Made by a program: the position numbers and the translations under genes. Under the pieces are notes generated by a model. It worked only from the letters and a program-made list of their open reading frames with translations, was not told the origin of the DNA and did no database searches. From Chloroflexota bacterium (GTDB lineage: Bacteria; Chloroflexota; UBA6077; CF-72), in assembly GCA_019247135.1 (NCBI GenBank), contig JAFAPL010000300.1:1-5359 (forward strand): a stretch of 5,359 bases of DNA, read 5' to 3'. This document shows, piece after piece, positions 1-5,359 of the stretch. Numbering within the stretch: position 1 is the first letter of the stretch; every line of letters starts with the position of its first letter.

Positions 1-122
1 GCTGGTGAGCCAAGTGGCAGCGGCTCGAAGCATGCATTGACGGACGACCCTGGGCGGAGCGCAACTGAGGTATCAGAGCTGGCGCTCTGGCTTCCAGATA
101 GTTCAACGTGCGAGTTCAGGAT
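1..122. other. Region downstream of the last gene, no supportable gene
   Basis: Only the small hairpin at 74-89 stands out. On the minus strand an ATG at 34-32 opens a frame (M H A S S R and onward) that runs to the window edge, but it has no convincing ribosome site and is far too short to judge. A new gene to the left could begin there. Confidence 0.5.
74..89 (-). terminator. Small hairpin after the last gene, possible weak terminator
   Basis: Transcribed from the minus strand, CAGAGC, a GCCA loop and GCTCTG form a perfect 6-base-pair stem about 34 bases after the TGA of the monooxygenase gene. There is no U-run behind it, so intrinsic termination is doubtful. Position is the main argument for it; read-through into further genes to the left is equally possible. 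Confidence 0.25.
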
Positions 123-1301
123 TCAGAGGGCGCGCGGGCTGTCGCCCATGAGGTGCGCGCGGCCAAACTCTTCCGCACCTCGGTCCGCCTGGGCCGCGTG
201 GTGCGTGCGCACCATCGACATGTCTCGGAACAAGCGCTGCAGCGGTGAATTGCTGCGGGTGGCGGACGTGCCGGCCGTGCGGAACATCAGGTCCACCGCA
301 TCGGCGGCCTGAAACGTGATCTGCTGCTCCAGCAGGCGGAGTCCGGCGTCGCGTTCGTCGGAGAAGACATCGTCGCACTCAGCTTCCGCCGCGCAGAACG
401 ACGTGTAGTCCGCCGCGACTCGGGCCAGGCCCGCTTCGGCCGAGGAGATCAGCGCCCACGCGCGCGCATAGTGACGTTGAAATTCAGGTACTTCGCTCCG
501 TGTGAGAAAAGGCGGGTACGAGAGCTTTTTGCCGCGCAGCTCAGTTTCGTACGCATCGAGCGCGCCCTGCGCAATACCAACGGCCACCGCGGCCATCTCG
601 CCCCACAAGGCCGCGCCGATGCGGCCCGCGGCGTACAGCGGGTTCGGATGCACGTGGCGGCCGGGCGCGGAACGCGAGCCGTGAAGATCGAGCGCTTGCG
701 GCACCACGTACCCGGTTGGAACGAAAACGTCTTCGACCACCACACGGTGTGAGCCCGTGCCGCGCATCCCGAGCACATCCCAGTCTTGGACGATACGGAA
801 GTCCGCGCGCGGCACCATGGCGAATACCCGCGCATCCGATCCGGCGAGCGTCGCCAGGCCGATGTAATGCGTCGCGAAGTCACATCCCGAGACGTAGTTC
901 CACACTCCGCTCAGGCGAGAGCCGCCGTCGCATGGTGTACAGACCGCGTGCCCATTTGCGCTGAACGGTGCGCGGAAGTCTTTGCTGAAGACCTCAGCCT
1001 GCGTGGCTTCAGGAAAGAGCGCAGCGACCGTATGCGCGTGGCCGGCGGTCAGGGCCAGGACCCAGCCGCTGGACGGGCAACCTCGCGCGACCAGCGCCAT
1101 GACGTCATAGAACGTCTGCAAGTCGAGCTCGCAGCCATCGAACCGCCTGGGTTGCAGGATTCGATAAAAGCCCGCTTCGACGAATTCCGCTTGTGTCGCG
1201 TCGGGGAGTCTGCCGAGCGCTTCGCATTCGCGCTGGCGCTCGCGAAGGCGGGGGACCATCGCCTCCGCGGCGGCCAGAATCGCTTCGCGAGTGCTACACA
1301 C
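123..1301 (-). CDS. Acyl-CoA-dehydrogenase-fold flavin monooxygenase (HsaA / HPAH-C2-like, group D)
   Basis: With GTG at 1301 as start the protein has 392 residues, the usual size of oxygenase components such as HsaA and HPAH C2. Helical N-terminal domain: about 5-115, with ALGRLPDATQAEFVEAGFYRIL matching the family's opening. The beta domain contains YVSG (136-139) and WDVLGMRGTGSHRVVVEDVFVP (174-195). The C-terminal helices end with LFRTAGTSATRSNSPLQRLFRD (from 339) and His367-His368. In HPAH C2 a serine near flavin N5 and a histidine near C4a stabilise the hydroperoxyflavin; Ser138 and His367 sit at equivalent-looking places (inference). True acyl-CoA dehydrogenases instead carry a catalytic Glu, which I do not recognise here. 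The enzyme should use reduced flavin from a separate reductase to hydroxylate an aromatic or cyclic substrate. No Shine-Dalgarno precedes the GTG, but it overlaps the previous stop by 8 bases (GTGTGTAG), suggesting reinitiation. ATG 1256 is the alternative start, but it would remove conserved helix. An ordinary dehydrogenase is the less likely alternative. Confidence 0.9.
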   Translation of the reverse strand: MCSTREAILAAAEAMVPRLRERQRECEALGRLPDATQAEFVEAGFYRILQPRRFDGCELDLQTFYDVMALVARGCPSSGWVLALTAGHAHTVAALFPEATQAEVFSKDFRAPFSANGHAVCTPCDGGSRLSGVWNYVSGCDFATHYIGLATLAGSDARVFAMVPRADFRIVQDWDVLGMRGTGSHRVVVEDVFVPTGYVVPQALDLHGSRSAPGRHVHPNPLYAAGRIGAALWGEMAAVAVGIAQGALDAYETELRGKKLSYPPFLTRSEVPEFQRHYARAWALISSAEAGLARVAADYTSFCAAEAECDDVFSDERDAGLRLLEQQITFQAADAVDLMFRTAGTSATRSNSPLQRLFRDMSMVRTHHAAQADRGAEEFGRAHLMGDSPRAL

Positions 1302-2544
1302 CCACGGGAGTCTGCAGAGGTGCGGGGCTCGCCAACTGGGGCAGCGTGTCGGTCGGCCACCACCGATCTTCCCAATCACTCCACGTTGGCCGCAGACGTG
1401 GGGCAACTTCCTGGATGAAGCGCGTGGCGTTGTACTCGACCGTTTGTTTGGGCATGTTGCCGAATTGCAGCAACACCATCAGGTGACCAACACGCAGCCG
1501 CGTCTCCATGTCGGTGAGACGGTCGACGACCGTCTCAGGACTGCCCGCGACCACGTAGCCACGCTCCAGGATCTGCGACCAGGTGAGGCTTTCGAGCTCT
1601 TTGTAGCGATCGGCGGCCATCTTGACCTGGCCCTCGATGCCCTTGCGAATGGTGGCGATGCTCGTATAGCCAGGCGGATTGGCGAACCCCGGATACAGAT
1701 GCAGGCAGCGGTTGTAGAAGTAAAGCGCGTGCTCCGCGTACAGCCGCTCGGCCTCGGCGTCGTTGTCGGCGACGGCGACGAACTGCAGGAATCCGGCCCG
1801 GTACGGGTTGGGCTCTGCGCCGACGCGATTCACTGCTTCCCAGAAGCCATCCATCACGTACTGGCCGCGTAAATAGCCGAAGTACGACAGGTAGGCGTAC
1901 AGAAAATTGTGGCTGGCGCACCACTCCCAGGTCTCGACGCTGCCGCCGCCCGGGATCCAGATTGGCGGGTGCGGTTTCTGAATCGGGCGGGGCCAGATGT
2001 TCACGTAGCGGAGCTGGGTGTACTTGCCGTTGAAGCTGAAGGGCTGGGGGGCTTGCCAGGCCTTCAAGATCAGCTCCACACCTTCTCGGTACTTCTCGCG
2101 CAATGTTGCTGGTGTCTGGCCATAGCAATAGGCCGTGTCCATCGGCGTCCCGACCGGGAATCCGGCGACCAGCCGACCGCCCGATAGCACATCCAGCATC
2201 GCGGTCTCTTCGGCGACGCGAATCGGCGGGTCGTACAGGGCCACCGAATCGCCCATCACCACGAGCTTGGCCTTGCGGGTACGCCGCGCCAGGGCGGCGA
2301 CCATCAGGTTGGGCGACGGCATCAGGCCGTACGCGTTCTGGTGGTGTTCGTTGACGCAGATGCCGTCGAAGCCGATCTGGTCGGCGAACTCGAGCTCGTC
2401 CAGGTACTCGTTGTACACGTCGTGACCACGAACCGGGTCGTACAGCTCGGATGCCGGCGGGTCCACCCAGACGCCGTGGTACCGCTCGCGGAAGTCGTCA
2501 GGCAGGTCCGGGTACGGCATCAGGTGGAAAAAGTGGAACTTCAT
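1294..2544 (-). CDS. Luciferase-like (LLM class) flavin-dependent monooxygenase
   Basis: The 416-residue protein belongs to the bacterial luciferase-like TIM-barrel family. It starts with a beta strand (KFHFFHLMPYP), and at 65-73 reads NEHHQNAYG, which lines up with the LEHHFTEFG stretch of LuxA whose histidine is catalytically important. Further matches are LDVLSGGRLVAGFPVG (118-133, flavin phosphate region), PHPPIWIPGGG (191-201) and VAGSPETVVDRL (332-343) near the C-terminus. The EHH motif favours reduced FMN and O2 as co-substrates over F420 (inference). Likely reactions are monooxygenation of an aldehyde or ketone, including Baeyer-Villiger-type insertion as in diketocamphane monooxygenases; the substrate cannot be read from sequence. 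Residues 17-50 form a longer loop after strand 1, and the last 35 or so residues are Pro/Trp-rich and look flexible. The ATG overlaps the hydrolase stop as ATGA, and an AGGAGG site lies 10 bases upstream. The gene ends in TAG, overlapping the next start. Confidence 0.94.
   Translation of the reverse strand: MKFHFFHLMPYPDLPDDFRERYHGVWVDPPASELYDPVRGHDVYNEYLDELEFADQIGFDGICVNEHHQNAYGLMPSPNLMVAALARRTRKAKLVVMGDSVALYDPPIRVAEETAMLDVLSGGRLVAGFPVGTPMDTAYCYGQTPATLREKYREGVELILKAWQAPQPFSFNGKYTQLRYVNIWPRPIQKPHPPIWIPGGGSVETWEWCASHNFLYAYLSYFGYLRGQYVMDGFWEAVNRVGAEPNPYRAGFLQFVAVADNDAEAERLYAEHALYFYNRCLHLYPGFANPPGYTSIATIRKGIEGQVKMAADRYKELESLTWSQILERGYVVAGSPETVVDRLTDMETRLRVGHLMVLLQFGNMPKQTVEYNATRFIQEVAPRLRPTWSDWEDRWWPTDTLPQLASPAPLQTPVGV
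1515..1537. repeat. Perfect inverted repeat, 10-base arms with 3-base loop, inside the luciferase-like gene
   Basis: On the plus strand TGAGACGGTC (1515-1524) is followed by GAC and then GACCGTCTCA (1528-1537), an exact reverse complement. In the mRNA it would form a 10-base-pair GC-rich stem. It lies in codons for ETVVDRLT, a conserved stretch near the end of the luciferase-like protein. No T-run follows, so it is not a classical terminator. It may be coincidence within a coding constraint. Confidence 0.6.
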
Positions 2545-3323
2545 CCGGCGACGGCCTCCTCTCGACCGAGAAACTGTTGGACTGGCGTCAGGACTGCCTC
2601 GGGTTGTTCGATGGGCAGCATGTGGCCCGCACCCTGGACGACCACTTTTGTGGCGTTCGGCAGTGCGTTCAGAAAATCGTCGGCGTACTGGACGGGTACG
2701 AATGCGTCCTTCTGGCCATGCACGAGGAGTGCAGGAGCGCTTATTCGATAGAGCCGTCGCGACAAGCCTCGGTCTGGAATCGGCCAGAGGAACCGGGCAA
2801 CGCTGGCCATACCGCTCACCAGGCGAACGATCGATTCCACGTCAGTGCTTTGCGTCTGCGTTGCCTCCGAGCCGTCGGCGTACAGCAGTTTCGGCAACTC
2901 GGGCGATGGCACACCCCACAGGTCGGCCACGGGGTAGGCATCGTTCCACAGGCCGACTGGCGAGATCAGGATCAGTTTTTCGACGCGTTTCGGGTAATGC
3001 GCGGCGTATTCGGCCGCGATCATGGCGCCAAACGAATGGCCCGCCAGGATCACACGGTCGAGCTCGAGCGCATCGAGCACGTCGTCGTAGTGGATGGCGA
3101 GGTCGTGCACGTCGCGCAGGTCGAGCAGCTCTTCCAGGTTGTTGAACCCGGGTGCGAGCGGGGCATACACCGAATGCTTCGCGGTGAGCCCATCGATCAC
3201 TGGCGCGTCGGCCTGTGGACCGTTGATGCCGTGCAGCCACACCAGCGGCGCACCCTCCCCCGCGGTGAAGACGACCTGCGTCCCGTGACGCGGCAGAGCA
3301 ATTGTGCGTTCGTGCAGTGTCAT
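2541..3323 (-). CDS. Alpha/beta-fold hydrolase, probable esterase or lactonase
   Basis: The 260-residue protein has the usual size for a single-domain alpha/beta hydrolase. Visible motifs are the oxyanion-hole loop LHGING (30-35), the nucleophile elbow GHSFGA (95-100, Ser97), the acid in GQKDAF (Asp206) and the catalytic histidine in GAGH (His234). A cap region lies between about 125 and 190. No signal peptide is seen, so it is likely cytoplasmic. Meta-cleavage (C-C bond) hydrolases such as BphD and MhpC have Asn before the serine and Trp after the histidine; here these are His96 and Met235, which argues for an ester, lactone or similar substrate (inference). I chose the ATG at 3323 because a GAGGT ribosome site precedes it and the hydrolase fold starts just after. 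The open frame runs 23 codons further upstream, but only inside the previous gene. The gene lies 2 bases after the DUF255 stop and its TGA overlaps the next ATG. Exact substrate unknown. Confidence 0.93.
   Translation of the reverse strand: MTLHERTIALPRHGTQVVFTAGEGAPLVWLHGINGPQADAPVIDGLTAKHSVYAPLAPGFNNLEELLDLRDVHDLAIHYDDVLDALELDRVILAGHSFGAMIAAEYAAHYPKRVEKLILISPVGLWNDAYPVADLWGVPSPELPKLLYADGSEATQTQSTDVESIVRLVSGMASVARFLWPIPDRGLSRRLYRISAPALLVHGQKDAFVPVQYADDFLNALPNATKVVVQGAGHMLPIEQPEAVLTPVQQFLGREEAVAG
2555..2560 (-). promoter_or_regulatory. Ribosome binding site of the luciferase-like gene
   Basis: The minus strand reads AGGAGG, a full consensus Shine-Dalgarno, 10 bases before the ATG at 2544 and inside the last codons of the hydrolase. 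Together with the ATGA overlap it supports both coupled and independent initiation of the luciferase-like gene. It is the best ribosome site in the window. Confidence 0.7.
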
Positions 3324-3325
3324 CG

Positions 3326-5359
<2,034 letters not shown>

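Noticed and set aside
1302..1406. 35-residue N-terminal extension of the group D monooxygenase from a TTG at 1406
   Set aside because: It lies wholly within the luciferase-like gene, has no properly spaced ribosome site, and precedes the point where family similarity begins.
786..1418. 210-codon plus-strand open frame opposite the group D monooxygenase
   Set aside because: It mirrors the coding frame on the other strand and shows no recognisable motif, only Arg/Ala-rich composition.
2541..3323. Reading genes 2-4 as the hsa/bph aromatic meta-cleavage pathway
   Set aside because: There is no extradiol dioxygenase, and the hydrolase lacks the residues typical of C-C bond hydrolases.

Overview
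The window is a GC-rich bacterial stretch, roughly 60-65% G+C by eye. It holds four tightly packed genes, all read from the minus strand, so transcription runs from the right edge towards position 1. High G+C, GTG use and an oxidative catabolic gene set fit a free-living soil or water bacterium (Proteobacteria, Actinobacteria, Chloroflexota and Rokubacteria-like lineages all qualify). Nothing here fixes the phylum.

In order of transcription: (1) 5359-3326 encodes a thioredoxin-fold DUF255/YyaL/SPATA20-type protein whose extreme N-terminus lies beyond the right edge. (2) After a 2-base gap, 3323-2541 encodes an alpha/beta hydrolase with an intact Ser-Asp-His triad. (3) Overlapping it by ATGA, 2544-1294 encodes a luciferase-like flavin-dependent oxidoreductase that keeps the EHH active-site motif of bacterial luciferase alpha. 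(4) Overlapping that by 8 bases, 1301-123 encodes an acyl-CoA-dehydrogenase-fold flavin monooxygenase of the HsaA / HPAH-C2 (group D) kind. The last 122 bases hold no supportable gene, only a small hairpin.

The spacing points to one operon with translational coupling at each junction. The promoter is not visible and must lie to the right of the window. Genes 2-4 look like a catabolic module: two different flavin monooxygenases and a hydrolase. The hydrolase lacks the hallmarks of carbon-carbon bond (meta-cleavage) hydrolases, so an ester or lactone substrate is more likely. One reading is ketone to ester/lactone by a Baeyer-Villiger-type luciferase-like enzyme, then hydrolysis, with the group D enzyme adding a hydroxyl elsewhere on the molecule. 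This is inference, and the substrate is unknown. Both monooxygenases would need reduced flavin, and no flavin reductase is encoded in the window.

I saw no mobile element, CRISPR array, tRNA, rRNA or frameshift. The strongest non-coding signal is a perfect 10-base inverted repeat with a 3-base loop inside the luciferase-like gene (1515-1537).
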